The position numbers and the translations under genes are program-made. The notes under the pieces are model-generated. The model saw only the letters and a program-made list of their open reading frames with translations. It did not search any database and was not told the origin of the DNA. Positions 8,930-17,775 of a DNA stretch of 64,000 nt are shown here, piece after piece; positions within the stretch are counted from its first letter, which is position 1; the number at the start of each line of letters is the position of its first letter. Origin of the DNA: Staphylococcus sp. IVB6181 (GTDB lineage Bacteria > Bacillota > Bacilli > Staphylococcales > Staphylococcaceae); assembly GCF_025561445.1 (NCBI RefSeq), contig NZ_CP095096.1:2480001-2544000 (forward strand), read 5' to 3'.

Positions 8930-9587
8930 TTACGGTATCCCTCAAGATGCAGTGATTACTATCGCAGGTACCGTGGGCGTTGGTAAATCCAGCTTAACAC
9001 GTGCTTTAGCTGAAAAATTAAATTTCCGCACTTCTTTTGAGAATGTGGATCATAATCCATACCTTGATAAGTTCTACGATAATTTTGAACGTTGGAGTTT
9101 CCATCTTCAAATCTATTTCTTGGCAGAACGTTTCAAAGAACAAAAACGTATGTTTGAATACGGCGGCGGTTTCATTCAAGACCGTTCCATTTATGAAGAC
9201 GTTGATATCTTCGCGAAAATGCATGAAGAACAAGGTACAATGTCGCCAGAAGACTTCAAAACCTATTCAGAGTTGTTTGAAGCGATGGTCATGACACCTT
9301 ACTTCCCAAAACCTGACATTTTAATTTATCTTGAATGCGATTATGACGAAGTCATTGAACGTATTCGACAACGCGGACGCCAAATGGAAATCGATACAGA
9401 TCCAGAATACTGGAAGAAACTCTTCCGTCGTTATGAAGCATGGATTTCAAGTTTCAATGCCTGCCCTGTCGTACGCGTGAACATCAACGAATACGATTTG
9501 CATGAAAGCCCAGATACCTTAGATCCGGTGCTGGATAAAATTGCGCATATCATTGATATCCATCGTAATGTAGATCCGAGAAAATAA
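8922..9587 (+). CDS. Deoxynucleoside kinase (deoxyadenosine kinase type)
   Basis: A 221-aa paralogue of the preceding kinase. It has the P-loop GTVGVGKSS (16-24), the acidic substrate motif FENVDHNPY, the DRS motif in FIQDRSIYED, and the lid IERIRQRGRQME. AGGAGG lies seven to eight bases before the ATG, within the end of the upstream gene. The two probably act together in deoxyadenosine, deoxycytidine and deoxyguanosine salvage. Its transcript ends at the strong hairpin that follows. Confidence 0.9.
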   Translation: MNNYGIPQDAVITIAGTVGVGKSSLTRALAEKLNFRTSFENVDHNPYLDKFYDNFERWSFHLQIYFLAERFKEQKRMFEYGGGFIQDRSIYEDVDIFAKMHEEQGTMSPEDFKTYSELFEAMVMTPYFPKPDILIYLECDYDEVIERIRQRGRQMEIDTDPEYWKKLFRRYEAWISSFNACPVVRVNINEYDLHESPDTLDPVLDKIAHIIDIHRNVDPRK

Positions 9588-9599
9588 TAAGCAGCCAAA

Positions 9600-9645
9600 A
9601 AATCATGTATCTCTTCTCTTAGCTGAGTGAGATACATGATTTTCT
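9600..9645. terminator. Bidirectional terminator after the deoxynucleoside kinase operon
   Basis: Inverted repeat AAAATCATGTATCTC with its complement around a 15-base loop, with A and T runs outside. It separates two converging transcription units. Confidence 0.85.
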
Positions 9646-9656
9646 TTTACTCTGAA

Positions 9657-10478
9657 TCAATCTGTATTAATTTGTTTATCAAAGAACCGCTTAATTTCAT
9701 CATTTAATCCTTTATAATAATCATAATGTGTAACTGGGAATTTCTCTTTCATTTCATCATCTGTGCTGTTATGCATTACAAACGGATAACCGATATGACT
9801 GAGATAAACCTCATCATTACCACTGTCACCGAAACCTAGTACTCCTTCTGAATCAAGGTCATACATATCTAACAGATAACGCACAGCAAATAACTTTCCA
9901 GCATTTTTCGGTGTGAAGTGTACATCATAGGCATCTTCAGGGTCGCCTGCTTTAGGATTCGTTTTATTATAATGTACAGCATAATCATAAGCTGCGGCTT
10001 TATCTTGTAAATCTTTTAAATACTGCGCATCTTGCGCTTCATCACCTTGTGCATAATAATAGTATTCATACAATGTTTCTTCATCTCTGAAGGCTCTTTG
10101 CGGATGAAGTTCAACGTGGTGTTCAGACTCAAAGTCGTTGATAATTTCATCGACTTTTTCTTTAGTGAATGTTGTTTCTGAAACAGCTTGGCCATAGTCT
10201 TTAGAACGATGGTACACACCTTTATCATCTCGCTCAAATAGTTTTGAACATAAATCAGAAAAGATAAAGTGCGGTTTATACTCCATTTCAGCATTTTTCA
10301 TTTTCTCCATGATGCTTTCAAAGATACTGCCGGATAGCACCGCAGTAATCACTTGATGCTTGTCTTCAGCCAGTCGCAATGTCGATTCAAGTTCACGCAG
10401 TTGTGGAATATCTTCTTTCGTGGTTTGATGTTTATAATACGTTTCGTCAAAATCAAATAAAATTAATTGACGCATCAT
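9657..10478 (-). CDS. HAD-superfamily hydrolase, sucrose-phosphatase-like
   Basis: A 273-aa HAD phosphatase. Motif I is LFDFDET (D9, D11), motif II is in TAVLSGS, and the C-terminal metal motif is LGFGDSGNDEVYL. The layout resembles the sucrose-phosphatase/Cof IIB branch, but the substrate is unknown. GGAGGGG sits six bases before the first ATG (10478) and nine before the second (10475), so the exact start is uncertain by one residue. It lies 20 bp behind a hypothetical gene and probably forms an operon with it and the HAD gene at 10.9-11.7 kb. Confidence 0.82.
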   Translation of the reverse strand: MMRQLILFDFDETYYKHQTTKEDIPQLRELESTLRLAEDKHQVITAVLSGSIFESIMEKMKNAEMEYKPHFIFSDLCSKLFERDDKGVYHRSKDYGQAVSETTFTKEKVDEIINDFESEHHVELHPQRAFRDEETLYEYYYYAQGDEAQDAQYLKDLQDKAAAYDYAVHYNKTNPKAGDPEDAYDVHFTPKNAGKLFAVRYLLDMYDLDSEGVLGFGDSGNDEVYLSHIGYPFVMHNSTDDEMKEKFPVTHYDYYKGLNDEIKRFFDKQINTD

Positions 10479-10497
10479 ATCACCCCTCCAACATTAA

Positions 10498-10908
10498 TTA
10501 TATTTCTAATTCCTCGCGATAAATAACAGGTTCATATTCATCATCATTGACAGCTTTACTGAAATAGCCCTCATCCTTTTCTGTTAAACCGAAAGCTTCA
10601 GCTTTGTTTACATCGCTGGTCCCCATATAACTTTGACCTTGCATATCAAAATACAAATCAAATAAAGTACCGCCGTAGCGTGCTTCATGTTTAAGATCAT
10701 ATAGTGCTTCCACTTCATGGCGTGCTACATCTTTATAATAGAGTGTATGGCTTGAATGCTTAGTGGTCTTAGCTTCAAAGCCTAAAGCACGTGCACTGGT
10801 ATCTTCAGTCACTAAATGTAATGTTTTGCCGGAATCATTCAATACCCGAAACACTTCTCCTTGATATTCTGCGTAGCGTCCATCTGCTACTGTGCCTGGA
10901 TTGCTCAT
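10498..10908 (-). CDS. Hypothetical protein, staphylococcal type
   Basis: I do not recognise this 136-aa acidic protein. It has no signal peptide, membrane segment or clear catalytic motif. It is rich in Tyr, Asp and Glu (for example FDLYFDMQGQSYMG) and is probably a small cytoplasmic all-beta domain (guess). A GTG start three codons upstream would abut the AGAGG, so I chose the ATG at 10908. It sits between two HAD phosphatase genes on the same strand, with short gaps that suggest co-transcription. Confidence 0.7.
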   Translation of the reverse strand: MSNPGTVADGRYAEYQGEVFRVLNDSGKTLHLVTEDTSARALGFEAKTTKHSSHTLYYKDVARHEVEALYDLKHEARYGGTLFDLYFDMQGQSYMGTSDVNKAEAFGLTEKDEGYFSKAVNDDEYEPVIYREELEI

Positions 10909-10939
10909 GTTAATCACCTCTTTTTATGCATCTGCGCTG

Positions 10940-11671
10940 TTATTCTTTATCTGATGATTGCCCTTTTAAGATATTCACCACTTCAGGGGCTGTTTCAACG
11001 ACATAATCGGCTTGTTTAAATTCATGTGCTTGTCCTACACCGGTCAACACCGCTACAGAAAGGCCTAGATGGGCATTAACAGCCGTTTGGATATCATTAG
11101 GGTTATCGCCCACAATTGCGATTTCTTCTGCTTTAAGCCCCTTCTCTTGGTCAAAGAGCGGGTTTAATACAGCAGGGTCAGGTTTCTCAGCCGCATTGGC
11201 TTCTGTAGATATGACTAAATCAAAGAAAGCTTCTGTATCGGTCGCCTCTATAAATTGATCTGTTCCTTTTTTAGTGTCGCTGGTAATAATACCGATGCGA
11301 TAGCCTTGTGCTTTTAAAGTTTCTAATGCTTCTACCATACCCTCAATCCATTTGATTTCAGGTTCTCTGTGATCAATCAAATATTGACTGGTTTGACGCG
11401 TCCATTCACCTACATCTTCACCTGCCAGCGCATTGAAATTTTGAATAATTTCATCAAGTGAACCACATGCCATCGGTGTCCCTGGTTCAATTTGATTTGT
11501 CTCTTTATTTACACCTAATGTTTGATACGCGTGTGCTTGATCTTCATCCGAAATAAAGCGCTCAACAAATTGGTCTACCATTTGAATACCAATTTTCATC
11601 CAGCTCATATCAAAATCGATTAATGTTCCGTCTTTATCAAATAAGATCCACTTAATTACCAATGATTTCAC
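10940..11671 (-). CDS. HAD-family phosphatase, phosphoglycolate-phosphatase-like
   Basis: A 243-aa HAD subclass I hydrolase. Motif I is FDKDGTLIDFD at 11-21 (D12, D14), followed by an alpha-helical cap; motif II is GIITSDT; the lysine motif is in EKPDP; motif IV is IVGDNPNDI. This is the phosphoglycolate/beta-phosphoglucomutase-like family and the exact substrate cannot be told. It is the first gene of the small HAD cluster. Its upstream flank holds a hairpin (11728-11765) that ends the neighbouring unit. Confidence 0.82.
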   Translation of the reverse strand: MKSLVIKWILFDKDGTLIDFDMSWMKIGIQMVDQFVERFISDEDQAHAYQTLGVNKETNQIEPGTPMACGSLDEIIQNFNALAGEDVGEWTRQTSQYLIDHREPEIKWIEGMVEALETLKAQGYRIGIITSDTKKGTDQFIEATDTEAFFDLVISTEANAAEKPDPAVLNPLFDQEKGLKAEEIAIVGDNPNDIQTAVNAHLGLSVAVLTGVGQAHEFKQADYVVETAPEVVNILKGQSSDKE

Positions 11672-11727
11672 TTCTTTCTATAACCTTTTATCCCATTTTA
11701 TCAGTTCGGCTGAAATGAAGGAAATTT

Positions 11728-11766
11728 AAAAAAGCCTTGTCTCCGAAAACTGGATACAAGACTTTG
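11728..11766. terminator. Hairpin terminator
   Basis: AAAGCCTTGT and ACAAGACTTT arms around a 15-base loop, in the gap between the HAD gene and the DUF454 gene. Confidence 0.55.
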
Positions 11767-11793
11767 AATCATCCTATTTCAAACCGTTTCAGC

Positions 11794-12180
11794 TTAACGC
11801 TGTTTATCTTCTTTCGAATCTTCCGGCAAAGTTTTTACCAAAGTAAACAAGACAACTGTTTGAATCGTTACCATAATCAATAAGCCGATTCTCACTAAAC
11901 TGTGTTCTATCATAAAAATTGAAAAAGCAATCACTATATACAAACTCATCAATATCTTAAATTTCTTCTTTAAAGTGAAGCCTCTATCTCTTTTAAAGCT
12001 CTCGACATATTCGCCGTAAATTTTTGTATTGACTAACCATCGATTAAATCTCTCTGAGCTTCTAGAGAAACAGACAGCTGCTAAAAGTAAAAAAGGTGTA
12101 GTCGGCAATAAAGGAACAACAATTCCGATAAACCCGACAATTGCAGCGATGAGTCCAATCGCAATCAAAATATATCTCAT
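11794..12180 (-). CDS. DUF454 / YbaN-family inner membrane protein
   Basis: A 128-aa membrane protein. The N-terminal hydrophobic hairpin holds the family signature G-x-VVPLLPTTPFLLLAAVCFSRSS, followed by a basic stretch and two closely spaced hydrophobic segments near residues 75-118. Function unknown. A longer start at 12210 exists, but AGAGGTG precedes the ATG at 12180. It appears to be a single-gene unit. Confidence 0.8.
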   Translation of the reverse strand: MRYILIAIGLIAAIVGFIGIVVPLLPTTPFLLLAAVCFSRSSERFNRWLVNTKIYGEYVESFKRDRGFTLKKKFKILMSLYIVIAFSIFMIEHSLVRIGLLIMVTIQTVVLFTLVKTLPEDSKEDKQR

Positions 12181-12280
12181 AAAAGCACCTCTGTCGATAA
12201 TCATTTCCAATTATACAACAGGACGGACACTTGTAAATAAAAATACAATCAGAAACATACTTCTATCGAACCAAAACAAA

Positions 12281-12327
12281 AAAGAATAAGCCGAAAACCG
12301 CACTGTATTGCGATTTCCGACTTATTC
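12281..12327. terminator. Terminator downstream of ilvE
   Basis: A long interrupted inverted repeat with GAATAAG/CTTATTC outer arms and CGC/GCG inner arms, just past the ilvE stop codon on the minus strand. Confidence 0.7.
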
Positions 12328-12339
12328 ATCTGCTTCATA

Positions 12340-13419
12340 TTAGTGTTTAGGGACCACAACTCTCCAGCCGTGTTTATCTTCTAATTTACCGCTTTGAATA
12401 CCAGTGTATTGGTCATATAAGTGTTGCGTAATTTTACCTGTTTCGTTGTTGTTGATAGTGATTTCACGGTCTTCATATTTTAAAGTACCTACAGGTGAGA
12501 TAACTGCAGCTGTACCTGTACCGAAGACTTCGTCTAATTCGCCTCTGTCGTATGCTTCGAATAATTCATCAACAGAAACACGGCGTTCTTCAACTTTGTA
12601 ACCTAATTCTTTTGCAAGTTCGATTACTGTTTTACGTGTAATACCAGGTAAGATACTGCCGTTTAATTTTGGTGTAACAAGTACGCCGTTTTCAACGAAG
12701 AAGATGTTCATGCTTCCGACTTCTTCGATGTATTTTTGTTCTACACCGTCTAACCATAATACTTGGTCGTAGCCTTCTTTGTTTGCGTTAGATTGTGCTA
12801 ATAAACTTGCTGCGTAGTTACCAGCAACTTTAGCGAAACCAACACCGCCGCGTACGGCACGAACGTATTTGTCTTCAACATAGATACGTGTAGGTTTTAA
12901 TGCATCTCCGCCATAGTATGAACCTGATGGTGATAAGATGATTAATAATTTGTAGTGTGTTGCTGGGTGCACACCTAAACCTGCTTCAGTCGCAAATATG
13001 AATGGACGAATGTATAATGATTGTCCTTCGCCTTCAGGTACCCAATCACGTTCAACATTAACAAGTTCTTTTAAGCCTTCTAATAATAATTCTTCATCGA
13101 TTTGAGGCATTTCTAAACGTGCTAATGATTGGTTAATACGTTTGAAGTTTTGGTCTGGTCTGAATAAATCAACTTCTCCATTATGTTTATATGCTTTTAG
13201 ACCTTCAAAGACAGCTTGGCCATAATGAAGTCCTTGTGCAGCTGGATCTAATTCGATCGGTGCATAAGGTGTAATCTTCAAATCATGCCAACCACCTTTA
13301 TCTTCATCGTAGTCGTAACTTAACATATAGTCTGTGAAGTGTTGACCGAATCCTAAGTTGCTTGGATCTGGTTTTTGTTTAAGTTCTTCACGTTTCTCGA
13401 ATTTAACATTTTCTGACAT
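12340..13419 (-). CDS. ilvE: Branched-chain amino acid aminotransferase
   Basis: PLP-dependent fold-type IV aminotransferase of 359 aa. Transfers amino groups between leucine, isoleucine or valine and 2-oxoglutarate, used in synthesis and in making branched fatty acid precursors. The PLP lysine is K197 in GFAKVAGNY, with IEEVGSMN and GSILPGITR downstream. It is monocistronic, with a clear sigma-A promoter 50-75 bp upstream and no T-box or attenuator visible in the short leader. Confidence 0.96.
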   Translation of the reverse strand: MSENVKFEKREELKQKPDPSNLGFGQHFTDYMLSYDYDEDKGGWHDLKITPYAPIELDPAAQGLHYGQAVFEGLKAYKHNGEVDLFRPDQNFKRINQSLARLEMPQIDEELLLEGLKELVNVERDWVPEGEGQSLYIRPFIFATEAGLGVHPATHYKLLIILSPSGSYYGGDALKPTRIYVEDKYVRAVRGGVGFAKVAGNYAASLLAQSNANKEGYDQVLWLDGVEQKYIEEVGSMNIFFVENGVLVTPKLNGSILPGITRKTVIELAKELGYKVEERRVSVDELFEAYDRGELDEVFGTGTAAVISPVGTLKYEDREITINNNETGKITQHLYDQYTGIQSGKLEDKHGWRVVVPKH

Positions 13420-13465
13420 GATTTTTGCCTCCTAAAAATTTGCTTATAAATAAGATAATACTAAA

Positions 13466-13494
13466 AGTATAGCAATCAAACACCTTGTATTCAA
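13466..13494 (-). promoter_or_regulatory. ilvE promoter
   Basis: Minus-strand TTGAAT (13494-13489), a 17-bp spacer and TATACT (13471-13466). The leader is about 40 nt, with AGGAGGC before the ATG. Confidence 0.6.
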
Positions 13495-13705
13495 TGAGTT
13501 TTTAGAAAATTTCAAAAATATACCCCTAATCAAAATGATACATCAACAGTATTCCCTGTCATTTTCCCCCTATGTATTTGTTTCATTGATTGAAGAGGCA
13601 TGTCACTAAAATTGTTTACATCTCCATTATTGTACAGTAGATAGATGAATGCAACTGTGAGGGGTAGCAATTACTAAGAAGCCTGCTTTCTTGCAGATAA
13701 TTTCT

Positions 13706-14743
13706 CTACTTGCATCCTTGTTCTGAAATCGAAAATGAAGGCATCTCGGTATTTAATACTGCTTGCGCACCGTACGGCAAAATACATTTAGGTTCATTAT
13801 GGCCGAAACTTGCATTAAACATAACAATCAAATCATCATAGCCGTTTTCTTTTAAGACATCTTGCCATATTGTTTTAATCATTTGTGCTTGCTCAATTTT
13901 CTGAGGCTTTCCAATAATTACACCACTGATTTTATCGAATATTCCCATGTAAATAAAAGAACGCAGCGCTTGTTTTAAAAAGTATGGCGGTAATTGTGAT
14001 TCAGAGTTTTCCACAAATAATATACTATTTTCAAATGCTTCAATTTCAGGAAATACAGATGTACCTCTCAAGTTATTAAGAACTTCAAAACAACCGCCTA
14101 TTAACTTTCCTTCAGCAATACCATTGCCATTAATCACTTCATAACCTGTATTTTCGATTTTCGGCCGTGATACAAAGCGGCTTTGTTTCCCCCACTTCAA
14201 ACCGAATTGACGGTAATAAGGAGCAGTGTCGATATTTCCGATAATCTGGTTGGCAAACAGCGTTTTGAATATATGATCTGTTGTATATTCGTCCATCTCT
14301 ATATGTTCTGCGAAATCTGTTAAAACAGCTGGACCATAATAACTGCGTACTCCTGCTTTGAAAAACTTCAAATGAATTGATGTCGCATCTGAATAGCCCA
14401 TGAAAATTTTAGGATACTGCTGAATCAGCTTCTCATCTAGAAAAGGTACAATTCTCATAAATTCTTCACCGCCGATGAATGTAATCAGTGCTTTAACTTC
14501 TTCATCTAGGAGTGCTTGATGAATATCATCTGCTCTTTTTTCTGGATGGCGATATACGAAATCCAGACCCTTCAATGCATTCGGCATCACTTTTACTTTC
14601 AAACCGAATACTGTCTTTAAGCGGTCAATTGCTGTTTGGACACGATATTGCACAAAGGATTCGCCTACTACTCCCGAAGAAGGTGAAATCAGCGCAACCG
14701 TATCTCCTCTTTTTAAGTGTTTTGGTACTATTAACTGTTTCAT
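13706..14743 (-). CDS. LD-carboxypeptidase / MccF-like protein, peptidase family S66
   Basis: A 345-aa serine peptidase of family S66. The expected catalytic triad is present: Ser118 in MGYSDAT, Glu245 in LFVENSES and His315 in SFGHNEPK. There is no signal peptide, so it is cytoplasmic. The family includes LdcA (muropeptide L,D-carboxypeptidase for peptidoglycan recycling) and MccF (hydrolyses microcin C7-type aminoacyl nucleotides); the sequence does not decide between them. Its leader overlaps a hairpin region that ends tdh transcription. Confidence 0.85.
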   Translation of the reverse strand: MKQLIVPKHLKRGDTVALISPSSGVVGESFVQYRVQTAIDRLKTVFGLKVKVMPNALKGLDFVYRHPEKRADDIHQALLDEEVKALITFIGGEEFMRIVPFLDEKLIQQYPKIFMGYSDATSIHLKFFKAGVRSYYGPAVLTDFAEHIEMDEYTTDHIFKTLFANQIIGNIDTAPYYRQFGLKWGKQSRFVSRPKIENTGYEVINGNGIAEGKLIGGCFEVLNNLRGTSVFPEIEAFENSILFVENSESQLPPYFLKQALRSFIYMGIFDKISGVIIGKPQKIEQAQMIKTIWQDVLKENGYDDLIVMFNASFGHNEPKCILPYGAQAVLNTEMPSFSISEQGCK

Positions 14744-14784
14744 TCAGTTCTCCTCCAACTTCATCATAAAACTGGATACAAATT

Positions 14785-14836
14785 AAAAAACAGGTGATGC
14801 GAATCACCTCAACCCAAGGTCACCCGCTTCACCTGC
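14785..14836 (-). terminator. Terminator after tdh with two alternative stems
   Basis: On the minus strand, AGGTGA(TTCGCA)TCACCT is followed by T6. The same 3' arm (14791-14801) can also pair with CAGGTGAAGCG at 14835-14825, matching at 10 of 11 positions. It ends tdh and lies in the leader of the S66 peptidase gene. Confidence 0.65.
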
Positions 14837-14925
14837 TTCTTCATTGCCTGTCTGTTAAGTAAAGCTGGATACAAAAGTCCTTTTAATTACATTCAGCCCT
14901 GCTTTTGCGCTTTACCTATTATGAT

Positions 14926-15888
14926 TTATTTTTGTGCTGCTGCTTCTTTTTCTCTGACACCGTTTAACATAGCTTCAGTCATTTTATCTAAGTCATATTT
15001 TGGTGCGAAGCCCCATTCGTCTCTTGAACAGCTTGTGTCGATCGCATCCGGCCAGCTGTCCGCAATACCTTGACGTACAGGATCTACATCGTAACTTAAT
15101 TTAAAGTCTGGAATGTGTTTTTGAATAGATGCTGCGATTTCTTCTGGTTCAAAGCTCATACCGCTTAAGTTGAAAGCACAACGATGTTTTAATTCACCTT
15201 CAGGTGCTTCCATTAATTTAATAATTGCATCAATCGCATCATCCATAAACATCATGTCCATGTATGTGCCTTTATCGATGAAGCTAGTGTATTCTCCCTT
15301 ACGTACTGCTTCAAAGTAAATTTCAACGGCATAGTCTGTAGTTCCGCCGCCTGGTTCTTTAACATATGAGATTAAACCTGGGAAACGTACACTGCGTGTA
15401 TCCACACCGAATTTAGTATGGTAATACTCACATAACAATTCTCCCGATACTTTATTTACCCCATACATTGAAGTTGGACGTTGGATTGTAAGTGCAGGTG
15501 TATCTTTCTTAGGTGTTGTCGGTCCGAATGCACCGATTGAACTTGGTGTAAAGAATTGCAAGTCATATTCACGTGCTGTTTCTAACGCATTGACTAAACC
15601 GCCCATGTTGATATTCCAAGCAAGCTGCGGGTTCTTTTCAGCAGTTGCTGAAAGTAATGCAGCCATGTGCATCATCGCATCCGGTTTAAACTCAGAAACG
15701 ATTTTCTTCATACGCTCTATATCTGTCACATCAAGAATTTCGAATGCTCCTTCCTTGATTGGAGAGTCTGCTTCAGGCTCTCTGATATCTGTCGCCAATA
15801 CATTATCTGTTCCGTAAATTTCACGACATTTCAATACAAGTTCCGTACCGATTTGGCCAAGTGCACCAGTAATCATAATTCTTTTCAT
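14926..15888 (-). CDS. tdh: L-threonine 3-dehydrogenase, SDR/epimerase type
   Basis: Oxidises threonine to 2-amino-3-ketobutyrate with NAD+, the first step of threonine breakdown; Kbl, encoded 2 kb away, does the second. The 320-aa protein is an extended short-chain dehydrogenase with the Rossmann motif GALGQIG (8-14) and the catalytic pair Y142-x3-K146 (YGVNK). The assignment over UDP-glucose epimerase rests on family resemblance and on kbl nearby. The ATG at 15888 is preceded by AAGGGG; an upstream ATG at 15897 would be too close to it. Upstream lie a promoter and a near-cre box. Confidence 0.88.
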   Translation of the reverse strand: MKRIMITGALGQIGTELVLKCREIYGTDNVLATDIREPEADSPIKEGAFEILDVTDIERMKKIVSEFKPDAMMHMAALLSATAEKNPQLAWNINMGGLVNALETAREYDLQFFTPSSIGAFGPTTPKKDTPALTIQRPTSMYGVNKVSGELLCEYYHTKFGVDTRSVRFPGLISYVKEPGGGTTDYAVEIYFEAVRKGEYTSFIDKGTYMDMMFMDDAIDAIIKLMEAPEGELKHRCAFNLSGMSFEPEEIAASIQKHIPDFKLSYDVDPVRQGIADSWPDAIDTSCSRDEWGFAPKYDLDKMTEAMLNGVREKEAAAQK

Positions 15889-15997
15889 GAATTTCATCCC
15901 CTTGAATTTGAGTGTGTTTTTATAAAGACAAGGTGTATTTCTGAGATGTACATTCTGTTTCTATTTGAATATATTTTACTATATCTCCTTACTATTG

Positions 15998-16026
15998 TAT
16001 ATATCATATATACAAAGATAAGTAAA
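15998..16026 (-). promoter_or_regulatory. Putative tdh promoter
   Basis: Minus-strand TTTACT (16026-16021), a 17-bp spacer and TATATA (16003-15998). The -35 overlaps the near-cre palindrome. Confidence 0.45.
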
Positions 16027-16037
16027 GCGCTTACATT
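16020..16037 (-). promoter_or_regulatory. Near-consensus cre (CcpA) site at tdh
   Basis: AATGTAAGCGCTTTACTT on the minus strand matches the Gram-positive cre consensus at 16 of 18 positions and covers the -35. Repression by CcpA on glucose would suit an amino acid catabolic gene. Confidence 0.5.
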
Positions 16038-16100
16038 TGCATATTGCAATTTTCCACTAATTCATCGTTTTTACCCACAATTTTAATATACACATACATT

Positions 16101-16562
16101 TTAAAGTTTTTTGCGACAACAGTGCCGTAAAGTTTCATAGCCTTCTTTTTCATAAAATAAAGCCGCATGATCATTTTGCACCCAGTAATCCAATTCTACT
16201 GTATCGCATGCTTCTTGAACTGCAATATTTTCAATATAATCCATAAGCGCATGTCCATACCCGTTATTTTGATACTCAGGTTCTATACCGATTTGATGTA
16301 CATATAAAGTCTTTTGCGCATAGCGAAAAGGTGTTTCAGTCAAAGTAAGCACCTGACACCAGACGTAACCTACTGCTTCTTCTTTCTCTGTTGCGACTAG
16401 CAAATAATGTTCTGGACGCTCAATCAGCTTTTGAAACAAATCTAATGTATCTAAATAATGGTAGGGTTTGAAGATATCTGGATAGGCTTGATGATGCAAA
16501 GTGTGTACATTTGTATTCAGGCGTGCTAATAACGCTGCATCTTCGCATGTTGTTATTTTCAT
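16101..16562 (-). CDS. GNAT-family N-acetyltransferase
   Basis: A 153-aa acetyl-CoA-dependent transferase. The acetyl-CoA-binding motif A is visible as IGIEPEYQNNGYGHALMDYIE (about residues 97-117), in a modified R/Q-x-x-G-x-G/A form. It ends with AALFYEKEGYETL, a normal motif B. The substrate is unknown. It is a lone gene between tdh and a divergent hydrolase gene. Confidence 0.82.
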   Translation of the reverse strand: MKITTCEDAALLARLNTNVHTLHHQAYPDIFKPYHYLDTLDLFQKLIERPEHYLLVATEKEEAVGYVWCQVLTLTETPFRYAQKTLYVHQIGIEPEYQNNGYGHALMDYIENIAVQEACDTVELDYWVQNDHAALFYEKEGYETLRHCCRKKL

Positions 16563-16674
16563 ATCTCTTCCCCTCTTTCGCTTCTTCCTTTAATTCGATA
16601 ATCGTTCTTCCTTCATGTTATGCTTATTCTAACAATTTCACGTAAACATTGCTCAAACTAAGGAGGCACTCATT

Positions 16675-17673
16675 ATGTGTACAAGCTTAACTTATACATC
16701 GCAGTACGACAGCAATTATTTAGCACGCACCATGGATTTTTCTTTTGCGTTAAACTCATTTCCTAAAGTCATTCCAAGACATCATGATTGGACGACAATG
16801 AATGGTCGCGACTTTACATTAGATTACGGCTTTGTCGGTACTGCAATGACTGTGAATGGTGTTGTTTTTGCGGATGGTGTAAATGAACAAGGCTTAGCTG
16901 TTTCAGTGCTTTATTATCAAGAAGAAGCATCTTATGCCACATCTACTTCCAGCGACAACATTAATTTAGAACCGGAAGAATTTATTATGTGGGCATTAGG
17001 CATGAATGATTCTATTAAAGAACTCAAGGAACAAGTGGATAGTGTACGATTATTAAAACAAGTCAATCCCGCTTTAGATAGTGCACCGCCGCTTCACTTT
17101 ATGGTCACAGATCAAACAGGACAAAGTGTTGTAGTGATTCCTGCAGATGGGCAGCTCATCATTAAAGAAAATCCTGTCCGTGTCTTAACAAATAATCCGA
17201 ATCTCGAATGGCACTACCAAAACTTAAGACAATATACCAACTTCAATGTCGAAGCACCTTCACCTTCTTTGCTTGGGATTGAAACTATACGTCCCTTAGG
17301 TGTAGAAGCAGGTACTGAAACATTGCCAGGCGGTTATACTTCACCATCTCGTTTTGTGAAAATGGCACACTTCAGACAATTTATCGAAGATACAGAAGAT
17401 GATCGCAAACGTTTGAATAACCTTTTCAAACTGTTGGATACTGTCAGTATTCCGCGCGGTATTGTCTTAGACGAAGGCACAATTTATTACACGCAATATC
17501 AAGCCATAGCAGATACACATCATTTAACTTATTATTTCAAAGACTACAGCAGCAATAATATTTATAAAATCAAACTTACCGAAGAATTGTTGTCGTCTAG
17601 AGAAGAAAAGTCATATGTCGTCAAACCTGAGTTGAACTTTACTGATTTAACAGAAGCAGAACCTGATGCTTAA
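16675..17673 (+). CDS. Choloylglycine hydrolase / penicillin V acylase family protein
   Basis: A 332-aa N-terminal nucleophile hydrolase. Cys2, directly after the initiator Met, becomes the nucleophile; R18 and D21 (LARTMDFSF), an Asn in VLTNNPNLEWH and an Arg in PSRFVKM complete the expected active site. Family members cleave linear amide bonds of bile salts, penicillin V or N-acyl homoserine lactones. The sequence alone does not decide, though non-gut staphylococcal homologues are usually annotated as penicillin V acylase. No signal peptide. AAGGAGG precedes the ATG. Confidence 0.85.
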   Translation: MCTSLTYTSQYDSNYLARTMDFSFALNSFPKVIPRHHDWTTMNGRDFTLDYGFVGTAMTVNGVVFADGVNEQGLAVSVLYYQEEASYATSTSSDNINLEPEEFIMWALGMNDSIKELKEQVDSVRLLKQVNPALDSAPPLHFMVTDQTGQSVVVIPADGQLIIKENPVRVLTNNPNLEWHYQNLRQYTNFNVEAPSPSLLGIETIRPLGVEAGTETLPGGYTSPSRFVKMAHFRQFIEDTEDDRKRLNNLFKLLDTVSIPRGIVLDEGTIYYTQYQAIADTHHLTYYFKDYSSNNIYKIKLTEELLSSREEKSYVVKPELNFTDLTEAEPDA

Positions 17674-17726
17674 TATAATTTATGAACAAACCAGAACACA
17701 TAAAACTCTTAAAACACAAAAAATAA

Positions 17727-17764
17727 AGCGGAAAAGCTCATCCTTGAACTTTTCCGCTTCTTTT
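17727..17764. terminator. Bidirectional terminator
   Basis: AAGCGGAAAAG and its exact complement around a 12-base loop, followed by TCTTTT. It lies between the converging hydrolase gene and kbl. Confidence 0.85.
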
Positions 17765-17775
17765 CATACTTGTTA

